Of a stretch of 64,000 nucleotides of DNA, positions 13,428-26,115 are shown piece after piece. A program made the position numbers and the translations under genes. The DNA comes from Apium graveolens (lineage: Eukaryota; Streptophyta; Magnoliopsida; Apiales; Apiaceae). Under the pieces are notes generated by a model. It was not told the origin of the DNA. It was given only the letters and a program-made list of their open reading frames with translations, and did no database searches. Numbering within the stretch: position 1 is the first letter of the stretch; every line of letters begins with the position of its first letter. The DNA is taken from NCBI RefSeq assembly GCF_009905375.1, contig NC_133655.1:38583437-38647436 (forward strand), given 5' to 3'.

Positions 13428-13446
13428 TTTGGGCCTGTCTATGGGA
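13428..13446 (+). other. Degenerate primer-binding site of the Tat element
   Basis: TTTGGGCCTGTCTATGGGA directly follows the LTR. It looks like a mutated form of the TTGGCGCC-GTCTGTGGGA site commonly found after plant Tat-type LTRs (from memory). It differs from the initiator-Met sites used by the other elements here. Confidence 0.55.
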
Positions 13447-13460
13447 ATCTTACAACAACC

Positions 13461-15180
13461 ATGGTAAATACACGGAGCAGAAACACTAGTGGGATATACA
13501 CCCCTGTCCCATCACATACAATCGCATCAGCAGTGGAAGTACCACCACACTCAACTTATGCCTCTACCCAAGGAGGAACCCCAGTAGGGGAAACATAGGC
13601 TCAGCCATAAGGGACGAATCCCCCGGCTCCTCAAGGGACGAACCCCCAAGTTTAGGAGCTGCATGCACCTGTGAACTCTCAAACCCTTGGGTATGAGTAA
13701 TCGACCACTGTGACTACTAACCCCCCTTACGGGATGCCACTATACCCCGAAGTTGGAGGGAGTGGACACCCTGGTAGGAGTGAAGCACAAGGGCGTATGC
13801 CCCAATATATACGTGGCTTGGCTCCTATTCTGGAGGATCAAGAATTCTCCGGGCCTTATACTATACGAGACTCCGAGTCATCGGATGATGATGTTGCTCC
13901 AAGAAGAAGGCGTGTTGGCAAGGAGCCGATGGCTGACACTGAACAACGCTCTAGGAGCACTCAAGGGATTAATCCCCAAGATGTTCGAGAGATGATCAAG
14001 GCTCATGAAGCAGAGATCTAAAGGCTGAAGCGAGACCTGGAGACACATCTGGCCCCAAGACCCCCACTTATTCCAAGGCGGAGGAATCCTCCTCCAATCA
14101 TAGACCTGGATGGTCAAATACCAAGAAGGGCAGTTGCCCTAAGGGCTGATCCAGATCTTATGCCCCTAGGTGATCCGGATGATCCAAACCCACCATTCAC
14201 TGATGAGATAATGAATGCTCATATCTCAAGAAAGTTCAAGATGCCCACCATCAAAGCATACGATGGTACTGGCGACCCCGCTAATCATGTTAGGACGTTC
14301 TCTAACGCCCTGTTGTTATAGCCCGTGATTGACGCTATTAAGTGTCGGGCCTTCCCTTAAACCCTATCGGGCATGACTCAAAGGTGGTACAACTGTCTGC
14401 CCCCAAACTCTATTGGATCCTTCAAGGACTTGAGTCAAGCTTTTTTTAAACAGTTCATAAGTGGCAGAGTGCACGAGAAGAGCTCAGCATCTCTCATGGG
14501 TATAGTCCAAGGAGAAAAGGAGTCCCTGAGAGAGTATTTAAATCGATTTACGAAGGAGGCTTTGAAGGTCCCTGATCTTGATGATAAAGTAATTATGATA
14601 GCCGTGCAGTAAGGGACTAGAGACGAGTTCTTTAAGATGTCCTTGTCTAAGCGCCCTCCCGAAAGCATGCTGCAGCTCAAAGTTAGAGCTGGGAAATATA
14701 TTAAGGTGGAGGAAAGTATGAAGAAGATAGCTATGAGTAACGAACCTACTGGGAACAAGAAGCGGAAGACGGATCAGGAGTATGATGCCAAGGACAAGTA
14801 TCCACGAACTGGAAAAAACTCTGATTCCTTCTCTTCTAAGAAGAATCAGCAACCAAGGTTCGCTAAATATGCAAGGTTGAATGCTCCAAGGAGTCAAATC
14901 CTTATGGAAATTGTAAAGGAAAAAGACTTCAAATGGCCGAAGCCACTAAGGGGAGATCCCGAAAAAAGAGACAAGAGTCGATACTGCAGATTTCACAAAG
15001 ATGTTGGTCATGACACTGACGATTGTAGACAACTCAAGGATGCGATTGAGTATCTGATCCGAAGGGGAAAGTTTGGACACTTCACTAAGGGTGAAGAGAC
15101 CGGAGGCCAAAAGAGAGATAATGATCGAAGAGATGATGATCGAAGGGGTAACGATAGAGATCGCAACCCAAAGCCCCGAG
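13461..15180 (+). pseudogene. Tat element gag (multiple stops)
   Basis: The frame opens with ATG at 13461, 34 bp after the LTR, and runs without frameshift into protease and RT. In-frame stops lie at 13596, 13608, 13653, 13698, 14019, 14319, 14358 and 14610. The N-terminus is Pro/Thr-rich and low-complexity. The retrotransposon gag domain spans roughly 14190-14700 (KFKMPTIKAYDGTGDP, then the WYNCLPPNSI helix region). The zinc-knuckle-like motif near 14980-15030 has the Tat-type arrangement C-x2-H-x4-GH-x4-C followed by a Leu-Ile-Arg-Arg-Gly segment. 15100-15180 is a highly charged Arg/Asp stretch. Confidence 0.82.
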
Positions 15181-16286
15181 GGCCAGTAATTAATATGATC
15201 TCAGGAGGACCTATAACAGCTGGTACTATAAGGAACTCCCGAAAAGCTTATGCGAGAGAAGTAATGAGCATAGTTGGAGAGCCATCTAAGCATTCTAAGT
15301 CAGAGATGACGCTTGAATTTGGTGACCCAGACCTTGAAGGTTTGAAATTTCCTCAAGATGATCCTCTGGTTATCACTTTAATAATTGGAAATTGTCCTGT
15401 TATGAGGGTCCTAGTGGACAATGGAACTTCCGTGGACATTCTATTCCATGACACATTCATAAGGATGGGCTACAATGATTCTCAGCTAACTCCGTCCGAT
15501 GCACCCATCTACGGGTTTAAGCATGTGGAATGCAAAGTCGAAGGAGCAATACAACTTCCCATAACTATCGGGGAAGAGCCCAGGGAGGCCACACAGATGT
15601 TGAACTTTCAGGTTGTCAAGGCAGCCTCTACTTACAATGCTATCATGGGTAGAAGAGGGATCCATGCTTTTAAAGCTTTGCCCTCAACCTACCATATGGT
15701 GCTGAAATTCCCAACTAGGAATAGTCCTGGAGAAGCAAGGGGAGATCAGAAGATGGCCTGCAGTTGCTATGTTGCAGCACTTAGGCCCGATGGAACAGGG
15801 GGGAAGGTCCTCCCCATAGAAGATATGGATGTCCAAGAAAATGACGAACTGCGAGGGAAGCCAGCCGAGGACTTGGTCCCAATTCCTTTAGACCCCTTGG
15901 ACCCAGCAAAGGTCACGTACATGGGGGCATCTCTGGACAAGCCCTTGAAGGGCCAAATGAAAACTTTCCTCCAAGAAAACAATGATGTATTTGCTTGGAC
16001 AACAGCTGATATGCCTGGGATTGACCCAAACCTTATAACTCATAGGTTGAATGTTGATGCAACTCGGAAGGCTGTAAAGCAAAAGAAGAGAACTTATGCC
16101 CTTGATAGGCTGGAAGCCATTAAGCAGGAGGTCGAGAAGATTTTAGAAGCTGGATTTATTGAGGAAGTGCAATTCCATGAATGGATGGCTAACCCTATAA
16201 TGGTCAAGAAGGCCAATGGAAAGTGGAGGATGTGCATTGACTTCACTGACTTGAATGATGCTTGTCTCAAGGACTGTTACCCCTAA
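15181..16286 (+). pseudogene. Tat element protease and N-terminal reverse transcriptase
   Basis: Same frame as gag, open from 14637 to a stop at 16284. The aspartic protease active site is DNGTS (15417-15431), in the context VLVDNGTSVDILF. The RT fingers begin near 15950 (FLQENNDVFAWTTADMPGID), followed by the segment ending MCIDFTDLND near 16255. After DCYP the correct continuation lies in another frame (16262 onward). The C-run at 16280-16283 followed by AACAAGG points to a small deletion as the cause. Protease and polymerase would normally be cleaved from one polyprotein in the virus-like particle. Confidence 0.82.
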
Positions 16287-17350
16287 CAAGGATTGATACC
16301 CTGATCGATGCCTCTGCTGGACACGAGATGCTAAGCTTCATGGATGGCTTCAGTGGTTACAATCAGATCAGAATGCATAAGGATGACACCCCCAAGGTAT
16401 CTTTCATAACTGACTTTGGTGTATTCTATTATCTTGTTATGGCTTTTGGACTTAAGAATGCAGGAGCTACTTACCAAAGACTGGTAAACACGATATTTGC
16501 CCATCAAATTGGGAAGACCATAGAGGTCTATGTCGATGAAATGTTAGTCAAAAGCCTAAGCAAGACCGATCATATTAGTCACCTCAGAGAGGCATTTGAA
16601 GTGCTGAGGCACCACAAGATGATGTAAAACACAGCCAAGTGTGCTTTTGGCGTTGGGTCTGGAAAATTTTTGGGTCACATGGTTTCTAAGAGGGGGATAG
16701 AGGCCAACCCCGACAAAATCAAATCCATCCTAGACATGGAGCCACCACGCTCCATCAAGGATGTTCAGAAGCTGACAGGAAGAATTGCAGCTCTAGGGAG
16801 GTTCATCTCCAAGTCTCGAGATAAATGCCTGCCCTTTTTCAAAACCCTTAAGAAGGTGAAGGACTTTGAATGGACAACTGAGAGCCAAAAGGCCTTTGAA
16901 CAGCTGAAGAAGTACAGACTGAAGCCCCGTTGTTGGCTAAACCAAGTCCGGAGGACATTCTTTATTTGTACCTCGTGGTATCTGAACAAGCCGTGAGTAA
17001 AGTCCTCGTGAAGGAAGAGCAAAAGCTCCAGAAGCCTGTATACTATGTAAGCAAGGTGCTCCACGGAGCAGAGTTGAATTACTCCACCACTGAGAAATTT
17101 ATGCTTGCTCTTATCACAGCCTCGAGGAAGTTAAGACCATACTTCTAGGCTCACAAGATCGAAGTCCTAACGGACCAACCCTTGAGGAACATTCTTCATA
17201 GCCCGAAGGCCAGTGAAAGGCTCATGAAGTGGGCGATTGAGTTAGGAGAATTTGATATCAAGTACAAGCCTCGAACGACCATCAAGGCTCAAGCCTTAGC
17301 AGACTTCGTGGTCCAGTGCACCATTGGCGACCAAGAACTCGGGGGGTAAA
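16262..17350 (+). pseudogene. Tat element RT palm/thumb and RNase H (frameshifted)
   Basis: 16262-16627 carries the RT palm (FMDGFSGYNQI, then YVDEM). The catalytic YxDD motif is YVDE (16529-16540), so the second aspartate is lost. A stop at 16625 is followed in the same frame by the thumb and connection (FLGHMVSKRGIEANPDKI). Another shift near 16920-16990 moves to the frame holding RNase H (YYVSKVLHGAELNYSTTEK, then DQPLRNILHSPKASERLMKW), with stops at 17146 and 17347. The enzyme cannot be active. Confidence 0.8.
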
Positions 17351-17396
17351 AGATAGTAACCCCAGATGGAGGAGAGAAGGAGAAGAATGAAGAAAC

Positions 17397-17808
17397 AACC
17401 TTAAAAGAGTATTGGGTTCTCCATTTTGACGGAGTGTCCAAAACAAAATCTAGTGGTGCAGGCCTAGTCTTACAAAGCCCTGATGGGTTTATGATTGAAT
17501 ATGCTTGGAAGTTGGACTTTCCGACTACGAACAATGAAGCAGAATATGAAGCATTGATAGCTGGCTTAGGCTTGGCTAGAGCCGTGAGGACCAAAAATCT
17601 GAAGGTCTGCGGAGACTCAAGACTTGTAGTTGCTCAAGTTAATGGAGAGTTTGAGGCCAAGGATGAAACTATGGCCAGGTACCTGAGAGTCGTAAAGGGA
17701 ATACTGACTCAGTTCGATGAATGGTACGCTGAATATGTTTCGAGAGAGGAGAACACTACGGTGGATGCCTGTCTCAGTTTGCCTCGTTTGAAATCGAGAA
17801 CTATCTGA
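17397..17808 (+). pseudogene. Tat element second RNase H (archaeal type)
   Basis: A separate RNase H domain lies between the usual RNase H and integrase: HFDGVSK, NNEAEYEAL, GDSRLVVAQ, then NTTVDACLSLP. The four acidic residues of the DEDD site are visible in these blocks. The extra domain is diagnostic of Tat-clade gypsy elements. The frame ends at 17806, and the next domain continues in another frame, so there is an indel near 17780-17810. Confidence 0.82.
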
Positions 17809-17813
17809 GAAGT

Positions 17814-18342
17814 ATGTACTTCCAGGTTTTGAAGACCCCTACTATTCATGTCATAAATCTGGTAGCACCAATTGGTATGGCAAGCTATTGGATAGACCCG
17901 ATTAAGTCCCACTTAGAAACTGGGTGGCTCCCAGATGATGCCCAGGAGGCACGCAAGCTGTCGGTTAGAGCGTTAAGGTACTCGTTGATTGAAGGCCTTC
18001 TTTACAAAAGGTCCTTTGTTATTCCGTACTTGAAGTGCTTAAGACCTCTTAAAGCAGAGGAGGCACTTAAAGAAGCCCATGAAGGGATTTGTGGACAAAA
18101 CCTGGGGGGCAGGGCCCTCGCTCACAAGATAACTCGATTGGGATTCTACTGGCCAACTATGCTAGCGGATGCAAAGGCTTATGTGAAGAGACGTGACAGG
18201 TGCCAGAGGTACGCCCTGATAGTACGACAGCCCCCAAAGAGGTGTACGTCGATCAGCACACCCATCCCTTTTACAATGTGGGGAATGGAAATACTTGGGC
18301 CATTTCCTATGGCATCAGGACAGAGGAAGTTCATTATGGTAG
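17814..18342 (+). pseudogene. Tat element integrase, N-terminal part
   Basis: The zinc-binding domain is readable near 18050-18240: EAHEGICGQNLGGRALAHKI, then a YVKRRDRCQR segment. One expected His is Asn and one expected Cys is Arg. The core begins GMEILGPFP, where integrases have VD/MD-ILGPFP, so the first catalytic Asp is Glu (about 18288). Coding stops at 18342, where copia B inserted, and resumes at 30418. Confidence 0.8.
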
Positions 18343-18948
18343 TGTTAGATATATTTGATAATGTTATGTCTAATATGATTTATGTTTAGTTTTCAGATCT
18401 TACTTAAACAGGGCAAATCAGTACTTAACTGAAATCAGCACTTATACTGAAGTCAGAACTTAAGTCATCAGTACTTAAGGTTCAGGAGATATTTATCAGA
18501 AGATAATATTAGGACTTAAAGGAAACATTCAGATAAGGAAGGCAGCTGATTTACAAGAAGAGAAGATCAAGACAAACGTAAGAAGAGATATGCATGAAGA
18601 AGGAATTCTATGAAGAATAGAATACTTGGAAGAAAAGATATCTGATTGATATATTTTAGGAAACGGAATTATATTCCATATCAATTAGCGATTATCTTGT
18701 AACTGTGTAGTATATAAATACAGACATAGGGTTTACACTATAAGTGTTATCATTATCGAGAAGATTATTCATTGTAACCCTAGCAGCTCTCGTGATATTT
18801 ATTCATCACTGAGAGAGGACAGTTCCATACTGTAACAGAGTTTATTATTTTGAATAAAGTTTGTTTTATAGTTACTTGAGTTATTAAAGTTCGATTTGAT
18901 TGTGCTATACACTGTATTCACCCCCTCTACAATGTGTGTGACCTAACA
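18343..18948 (+). repeat. 5' LTR of copia B
   Basis: TGTTAGATATA to CCTAACA. TATATAAATA at 18711-18720 is the likely TATA element, giving a start near 18745. The short LTR is rich in GTACTTAA and TCAGAACTT motifs. Confidence 0.9.
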
Positions 18949-18950
18949 AG

Positions 18951-18963
18951 TGGTATCAGAGCC
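18951..18963 (+). other. Primer-binding site of copia B (initiator Met tRNA)
   Basis: TGGTATCAGAGCC lies two bases after the LTR end and matches the 3' end of plant initiator-Met tRNA. Confidence 0.88.
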
Positions 18964-19004
18964 TATCTGTTAACACACAAACAGTTTAAGATCCAAAAAC
19001 AATC

Positions 19005-21530
19005 ATGTCTGAAGTAGAAACTCCAACTAAGCCCACCAAAACTGAAGAATCTCCAAAGACACAAATCCAAAGCCGATATGAGACAATTAGAGTTCCCATA
19101 TTGAGACCATCTGAATATCCTATATGAAAGGTGAGGATGACCATGTTTCTGGAAGCTACAGATCCAGAATATCTTGATAAAATCAAGGAAGGGCCTCACA
19201 AACCAACCAAGCTCGCTGTTGCAGTTGCAGGTGAAGCAGCAAAGTCTGTACCAAAGGAGAAGAGTGATTACACTGCTGAAGACATCGCCTCAATTGCTAA
19301 GGATGCGAAGGTACGACACTTACTGCATAGTGCCATTGATAATGTAATGTCAAACAGGGTAATAAACTGCAAAACTGCAAAGGAGATATGGGATGCCTTA
19401 GAAACAAGATGTCAGGGAACTGATATGATTAAGAAGAACATGAAGATAATACTATCTCAAGAGTATGAACACTTTGACTCAAAGGCTAATGAGTCATTGA
19501 TTGATTTATATGATAGATTTGTCAAACTCTTGAATGATTTGTCACTAGTTGATAAGGAGTTTGATCTTGAAGATTCAAACCTTAAATTCCTGTTGGCTCT
19601 TCCCGAAAGCTGGGATTTGAAGGCAACAACAATAAGAGACAACTATAATCTTGATGAAACAACTCTTAATGAAATTTATGGGATGCTCAAGACTCATGAA
19701 CTTGAGATAGAACAAAGAAGCAAGAGGAAAGGAGGAAAGTCAAGGACAGTTGCTCTTAAGGCTGAAGAAGAATCCCCTAAGGCAGCCACCTCAAGGAAAG
19801 GCAAGGGTAAAGTGCTTTTCACAAAGTCTGATACTGAGTCATCAAGTTCTGATAGTGATGATGACTCAAAATCTGAAAGCTTGCCTGAGACGGATGCTGA
19901 TGAAGAGATGATGAAGCTGTGTGCTCTTATGGTGAAAGGAATCACGAAGATTACATACAGAAAGTTCAGGAAGGGAAAGAAGTTTTCCAGGAAAGGTGCA
20001 AGTTCTGATAAGAAGAATTTCAGAAAATCTGAGGGCAAAGGAGGAAAGTCTGACAGAGGAGATTATACAAATGTCAAATGCTACAACTGTGGTGAGAAAG
20101 GCCACATATCTCCTGATTGCAAGAAAGTGAAGAGTGACAAAGGCAAGGCTCTTGTCACAAAGAACAAAAGCTGGACAGACACCTCAGATTCTGAAAGTGA
20201 GGAGAATTATGCCTTGATGGCAAATGCTAATATGGCAAGTGCTGAAAGCAGTTCTAAAGCTAGTAAGTTAAAGGTACCTCAAACTACTTATGCCTTTCAT
20301 ACTGATGATATTAATGAGTTGAGAAGATATCTTAAAACCATGTTCATTAGCTATAGAGATCAAACTTTAACATATGAAAGATTAACTTCTAAAAATCTTG
20401 CTTACAAAAAGAGGAATGATTATTTAGAAAAAGAGTTAGTCATGTTCCATCAAACTCAGAAAGATAGAGATGATGCTTTCTATGTTAGGGATGAAGTGCT
20501 TAAAATGAATGAATCTCTAAAAGCTAAGTTAGAAAAGGAAAGAGAGATTATCAGGACTTGGACTAACTCTGGTAGAACAACTCAGAATTTGTTAAGTAGT
20601 GAAAACTGGAAAGAGGGCTTAGGTTATGGAGATGATAAGAATGATAAAAGAACTGTAGATATTAAGCCTATAGTTGTTAAACAAAAGCCAAAGTTAAAAC
20701 CTGTTAAGTTTGTAGCTGTAAAATCTGATATTGAGAAATCAGAAGTTAAAAAGGAATTAAGTTAGGCAACTAAAGTAAACGTAGGCTTAATGACAAAGAA
20801 GCAGCTTAAGCATAAGCTGAAAGATGTTAAGAATGCAAACAAGGTAAAATCACCTAGGAAAAATAGGAATGGTAAGGAAGGTGTGAATAAAAGCAATGAT
20901 TATAAACCTGTTCCTGATGCTCCTAGAAAAATATGTCATAACTGTGGAAGTTCTAACCATCTGGCTTCTTTTTGCAGGAAGAATAAGAACATAAACTCCT
21001 TACCTTCAAAGTCAGGAGTTAAGAGTCAGTCTGTTAGATATAAGCCACAAAATCCTTATTTTCATTGTGATAGTTTATGGCATTCCATTTATACTTGTAA
21101 GGAATATCATAGTCTGTACTATGATTATTATCAATTAAAACCTTCTTTAAAGAAAGTTAGCATTGTTCCGTCTAGTGTAAGTTCTGATTCAAAGTCTGAT
21201 AGTGTAAATTCTGATAAGAAAAATGTTAACATAAACTCTGATGCTAAATCCGCTGCAAATGTTAACAAACTTAATAAGGCCAAAGGATCCAAGCAAGTCT
21301 GGGTCCTTAAAACTAATCATTAGTGGTCTTTGTGATTGCAGGGCAACAGGAAAAACATCCTAGTTTTGGACAGTGGATGTTCTGGACATATGACTGGAAA
21401 TAAAGCCCTTCTATCAGACTTTGTGGAGAAGGATGGCCCAAGTGTTTCTTATGGAGATGGAAACTTGGAAAAACATTGGGATATGGCAATATCAATCTTG
21501 GGAATGTCATCATTAAAGAAGTAGCTCTGG
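19005..21530 (+). pseudogene. Copia B gag and protease
   Basis: ATG at 19005 opens a frame that runs through gag into protease. Stops are at 19125 (TGA where the family has Trp), 20763, 21321 and 21333. The UBN2-type gag core (about 19130-19700) is followed by an acidic Ser/Asp tract and a CCHC knuckle, CYNCGEKGHISPDC, near 20080-20120. A second Cys/His cluster (CHNCGSSNHLASFC) lies near 20935-20980, then a poorly folded Ser/Asn/Lys segment. The protease active site is LDSGCSGHM (about 21366-21392). From about 21465 the expected sequence shifts frame, and the true continuation is picked up at 21589. Confidence 0.85.
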
Positions 21531-21588
21531 TCTCAGGACTTCAACACAATCTGCTGAGTGTCAGCAAATCTGTGACAGAGGTTATCAT

Positions 21589-24429
21589 GTGGTTTTCTTT
21601 GGAGAACACTGTGAAGTAGTAAGTAAATCTACAAGCAAAGTTGTTCTGCAAGGATACAACCGTGGTAATATTTATGAAGCCAAGATTTCAATAAGTACTG
21701 ATGGTTCTGCAATCTGTCTGATGAGTAGAGCATCAATTGAAGAAAGTTGGAATTGGCACAAGAAACTCTCTCATTTAAATTTCAACAATATAAATGAACT
21801 AGTCAAGAAAGATCTTGTGAGAGGACTGCCAAAGTCAGTATTTGCTCCTGATGGCCTTTGTGATTCTTGTCAGAAGGCTAAACAAAGGAAATCCTCATTC
21901 AAGAGCAAGACTGAATCATCAATTCTTGAGCCTTATCACCTACTGCATGTTGATCTATTTGGTCCAGTAAATGTCATGTCTATTGCAAAGAAGAAATATG
22001 CTATGGTCATAGTGGATGAGTTCACCAGATACACATGGGTGTATTTCTTGCACACAAAAAGTGAAACTGCATCTATCTTGATTGATCATGTCAGGCAACT
22101 GGATAAACTGGTCAAAGATTCTGTGAAGATAATAAGAAGTGATAATGGTACTGAGTTCAAGAATTTGATAATGGAAGAGTTCTGCAAAAACCATGGAATC
22201 AAGCAGGAATTTTCTGCTCCTGGAACTCCACAGCAAAATGGAGTTGTTGAAAGAAAGAATAGAACTCTCATTGAAGCTGTACGTACAATGCATGATGAAG
22301 CAAAGCTTCCAACCTATTTCTGGGCTAAAGCTGTGCAGACTGCTTGTTTTACTCAGAACGCAACACTCATTAACAAGCAAGGAAAGACACCATATGAGAT
22401 GGTGAAGAAAAAGAAGCCAAATCTGAAGTATTTTCACGTATTTGGATGCAAGTGTTTTGTTCTTAAGACTTATCCTGAACAGCTATCCAAATTTGATCTA
22501 AAAGCTGATGAAGGAATCTTTGTTGGATATCCACTTTCCACAAAATCCTTCAGAGTCTATAACTTGAGAACAAGAGTGGTCATGGAATCTATCAATGTCT
22601 CTTTTGATGATAAGAAGATTACTGGACTTGAAGATTTCAATGATCATGATGAGCTGAGATTTGAAAATGAAGACTTAAATTCTGATACTGAAAATCCTGA
22701 CAGTCTAAATCCTGATACTGCAATCTCTGATGGATTAAACTCTGATGTTATAGAAACTGTGGTGACTACGCTAAAGGAAGATGCACCTATGCAGGGGGAG
22801 CATACTCAAGATACAACCACATCTCAAGAAGCATCAAAACATACATCTGGCTCTTCAAGTTCTGATTCATCAAGCTCTGATAAGCCAAGTTCTGATAATT
22901 CTGAAAACTTAAATTCTGAAGAATCCAACTCAGAGAGCATAGTTTCAGGGGGAGCATCAGAAAATGTTGATGAAGATAGCATGGATCATGGGGGAGCATC
23001 CAGTTCTAGAGAAAACCTTCCATCTGCAAGGAAGTGGACTAAATCACATACACCTGACTTAATAATTGGAAATCCTGATGCAGGTGTCAGAACTAGAACA
23101 ACTACTTCAAGTGAATGTCTTTACAATTCTTTTCTTTCTCAAACTGAACCAAAGAAAGTGGAAGAAGCTCTTCAAGATGCTGATTGGGTGCAAGTAATGC
23201 AGGAAGAGTTAAATGAATTTGAAAGAAACAAAGTCTGGACCCTAGTGCAAAGACCAAAGAACAGATCTGTTGTTGGTACAAAGTGGGTATTCAGAAACAA
23301 CACTGATAGTGATGGCATAATTACAAGAAATAAAGCAAGGTTGGTTGCAAAAGGATATTCTCAACAAGAGGGAATTGATTATGATGAGACATTTGCACCA
23401 GCTGCTAGATTGGAAGCCAAAAGGATATTTTTGGCTTATGCTGCTCACAAAAAGTTTATTGTCTTTCAAATGGATGTGAAAAGTGCTTTTCTCAATGGAG
23501 AATTGGAGGAGGAAGCATATGTTGAACGACCTCCAGGCTTTATAGATCCCAAATATCCTAATCATGTCTATAGGCTTGATAAAGCACTTTATGGCCTTAA
23601 GCAAGCTCCAAGAGCATGGTATGAGACTTTAGGTCAGTTTCTTCTGGAAAGTGGATTGAACAGAGGAACTATAGACAAAACACTGTTCTACCTCAACCAT
23701 GGAAAGGACTTACTTCTGGTTCAGATTTATGTTGATGATATCATCTTTGGTTCTACAAATGACAGACTTTGCAAGAAGTTTGCCAAACTGATGCTGTCAA
23801 GATATCAAATGAGTATGATGGGGGAACTTAGCTACATTCTGGGCCTTCAAGTCAAGCAGAATGAAGAAGGCACTTTTATTAGTCAAACCAAGTACACCAG
23901 AAATTTGCTGAAGAAATTTGGAATGCAAGATTGTTCAAGTGCATCCACTCCCATGGCCACTGCAACAAAACTGGATAAGGATACTGGTAAATCAGTAGAT
24001 ATTACTGATTACAGAGGTATGATTGGCTCTCTACTCTATCTAACTGCTAGTAGACCTGATATCATGTATGCTACCTGTCTTTGTGCAAGATTTCAAGCAG
24101 ATCCAAGAGAACCTTACTTAACAGTTATGAAAAGAATTTTCAAGTATCTTAAGGGAGCAGCTGATCTGGGATTGTGGTATCCCAGAGAATCAGATTTTAA
24201 ACTAATAGGTTACTCAGATGCAGATTTTGCAGGTTACAAAATTTACAGGAAAAGCACAAGTGGAAGCTGCCAATTTCTTGGAGGCAGATTGGTTTCTTGG
24301 TTTAGCAAGAAACAAAAAGTCAATTTCCACATCAACTACAAAAGCAGAATACATTGCTGCAGGAAGCTGTTGTGCACAAATTCTTTGGATGAAGAATCAG
24401 TTACTGGATTATGGGTTAACATATTTTAA
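21589..24429 (+). pseudogene. Copia B integrase, reverse transcriptase and start of RNase H
   Basis: A 946-residue open frame. Pre-integrase zinc site: HKKLSH then CDSCQKAK. Integrase triad: [15 protein letters not shown], and the Glu of [11 protein letters not shown], all present. A Ser/Asp-rich linker (about residues 370-490) precedes RT, which starts near [15 protein letters not shown] and has an intact YVDDIIFG. RNase H begins [10 protein letters not shown]. At about 24320 (WFSKKQKV) the frame is lost, and the rest of RNase H continues in the next frame (24218-24685). The open frame starts after a frame change inside protease, so it is not a natural start. Apart from that shift the catalytic residues look functional. 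Confidence 0.9.
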
Positions 24430-24685
24430 AATCCCTATTTACTGTGATAATCAAAGTGCTATTGCTATGACAGGTAATCCAGTTCAACACTCAATGACAA
24501 AGCACATCAGCATTAGGTACCACTTCATAAGGGAACATGTGGATGAAGGTACAGTGGAATTGCATTTTGTTCCAACAGATCAACAACTAGTAGATATCTT
24601 CACAAAACTACTGTGTGAAGCTACTTTTACAAGATTGGTAAATGAACTTGGAATGGTTTCAGGTTCTTTCTCTAAATCTGCTTAG
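24218..24685 (+). pseudogene. Copia B RNase H, C-terminal part
   Basis: Continuation of the frame above after a one-base shift near 24320. It carries [21 protein letters not shown], then YCDNQSAIAMT and HISIRYHFIREHV, the usual copia RNase H blocks. It ends at a stop at 24683, the natural end of pol. The first about 100 bp of this frame overlap the upstream frame and are out of register. Confidence 0.85.
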
Positions 24686-26030
24686 TTTTTGTTCTGATAC
24701 ATCAGACTTTATGATCAGTATTTACAGAAATTACTCTCTTTGTGTATTCTATGCTTCATTGAAAATTGCTTAAGTACCGATTGTTGTCTGATGTGAATTT
24801 CTAAACTTTGATAGTGATATGACTGTTTATGTGACTATTCAATCCTATGAGGATAACTGTGCTATATGCTGACCTAGTAGTCTTTAACATACTAGAGATC
24901 CCATGTTAGAAGTAATTATTTATGTGGAAATCTATTGACACAAGCAAATTCTGATATTGAGTTTAGTCACGTTTACTTTGTCTATCTTATTACTAAGTCA
25001 AAAACTAGAATAATGCTTCTCATCGGTTAAGTTCTGATGTTAGTAAATCTGATGGATGTACTAAGTGCTGATAGACCTCACTTATCAAAAGAAAAGGTAA
25101 AAGAAAAGAGAATAAACAATCAGGTACTCCTTTGAGATCTAGAGTAAAAATGTGGAAGGAACGACCCAAGTGCATTGCTGGTATTAAGTAATATGCATCA
25201 GAAAAGCAAATAATTATTTTTCGTGGTGACTTTTCACACTCTATGATTACTGGAGAAATACTCTGATAATAACATAAATTCTGATAAGCAGTCGTGACTC
25301 ACTTATACTGAGAAGCCACTGTAAAATGGAATTTCAAAAGATGCATAAAATAAGCACAAAACAGTTGAGGTGGACTCGTGCATGAACTCATTTAACAGTA
25401 AACTTCAGAATAATGATAGATTTTTTGTAAAGTTCTTAGTTATGCCTTATTTCTAAGATGTACTGAAGTGAATCAGACTTTACTCCTTGTCTGATATTTT
25501 GCTTAATGCACACACCTACACTCCATATGAATGATGAAAATTACTGTGGCGTTCAATGTTGTTTTAGATGAACAGTTTATGTGTCAGATTGCATAAATTC
25601 TGAGGAAAAGTTCTGATGGAAGTTCTGATAAATAAGTTCTGAAGAACCGAAATCAGAATTTGTGTGAAGAATCACAAAGACAGGCATTCATTTTTTGAGT
25701 TAATAAATCATGTTCTAGTGACTTTTAAGTTCTGATATAAGTCTAAGTGCTAATATTAAATTCTGATCCTCTATTGGACTTATTTGTGGTTAAAATCTGA
25801 AATAGTCATATTTTAAATCAGAATATGTACGGGGAGATATTAACAGTCAATACAATTAGGGTTAGTGGAACACGTACATGCACAATAATTTTTACTTGTT
25901 TCTTGTGCGCATTAAACCCTGTTTTACACTTCCAATGATTGTTTTTCTTCTTCCCAGTCTATGGAGACGAGGTAGAATTATTTCTACCTGTCAGCATTAA
26001 ATTTACTTGCGTCTCCTGGCATTCTCTTGC
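24686..26030 (+). other. Non-coding spacer between pol and the extra ORFs of copia B
   Basis: About 1.3 kb with no convincing coding frame. It is studded with a short motif, (A)NTTCTGAT(A/G), for example near 24947, 25028, 25275, 25607, 25619 and 25727, mostly on the plus strand. The same motif recurs in the Ser/Asp-coding parts of gag and pol. Confidence 0.6.
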
Positions 26031-26031
26031 C

Positions 26032-26039
26032 TATATAAA
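26032..26039 (+). promoter_or_regulatory. Candidate internal TATA box upstream of the copia B extra ORFs
   Basis: TATATAAA is followed by a CT- and CA-rich leader about 75 nt long (CATCATTTCTTTTCTCACAT region) and then ATG at 26116, the arrangement of a plant pol II promoter and 5' UTR. It lies far from either LTR, so it could drive an independent transcript of the downstream ORFs. Inference from sequence only. Confidence 0.45.
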
Positions 26040-26115
26040 CCAACACCTCAAATCAGCCTATACATCATTTCTTTTCTCACATACTCACTCTCCTTTCCTT
26101 CATACCAACACAAAC

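Noticed and set aside
13710..14021. Independent host gene with Met start
   Set aside because: It is in the same frame as the Tat gag that begins at 13461 and is merely the stretch between two nonsense codons.
18951..18963. tRNA-like or tRNA gene match at the TGGTATCAGAGC sites
   Set aside because: Only the 12-13 nt complementary to the tRNA 3' end are present, directly after an LTR; these are primer-binding sites.
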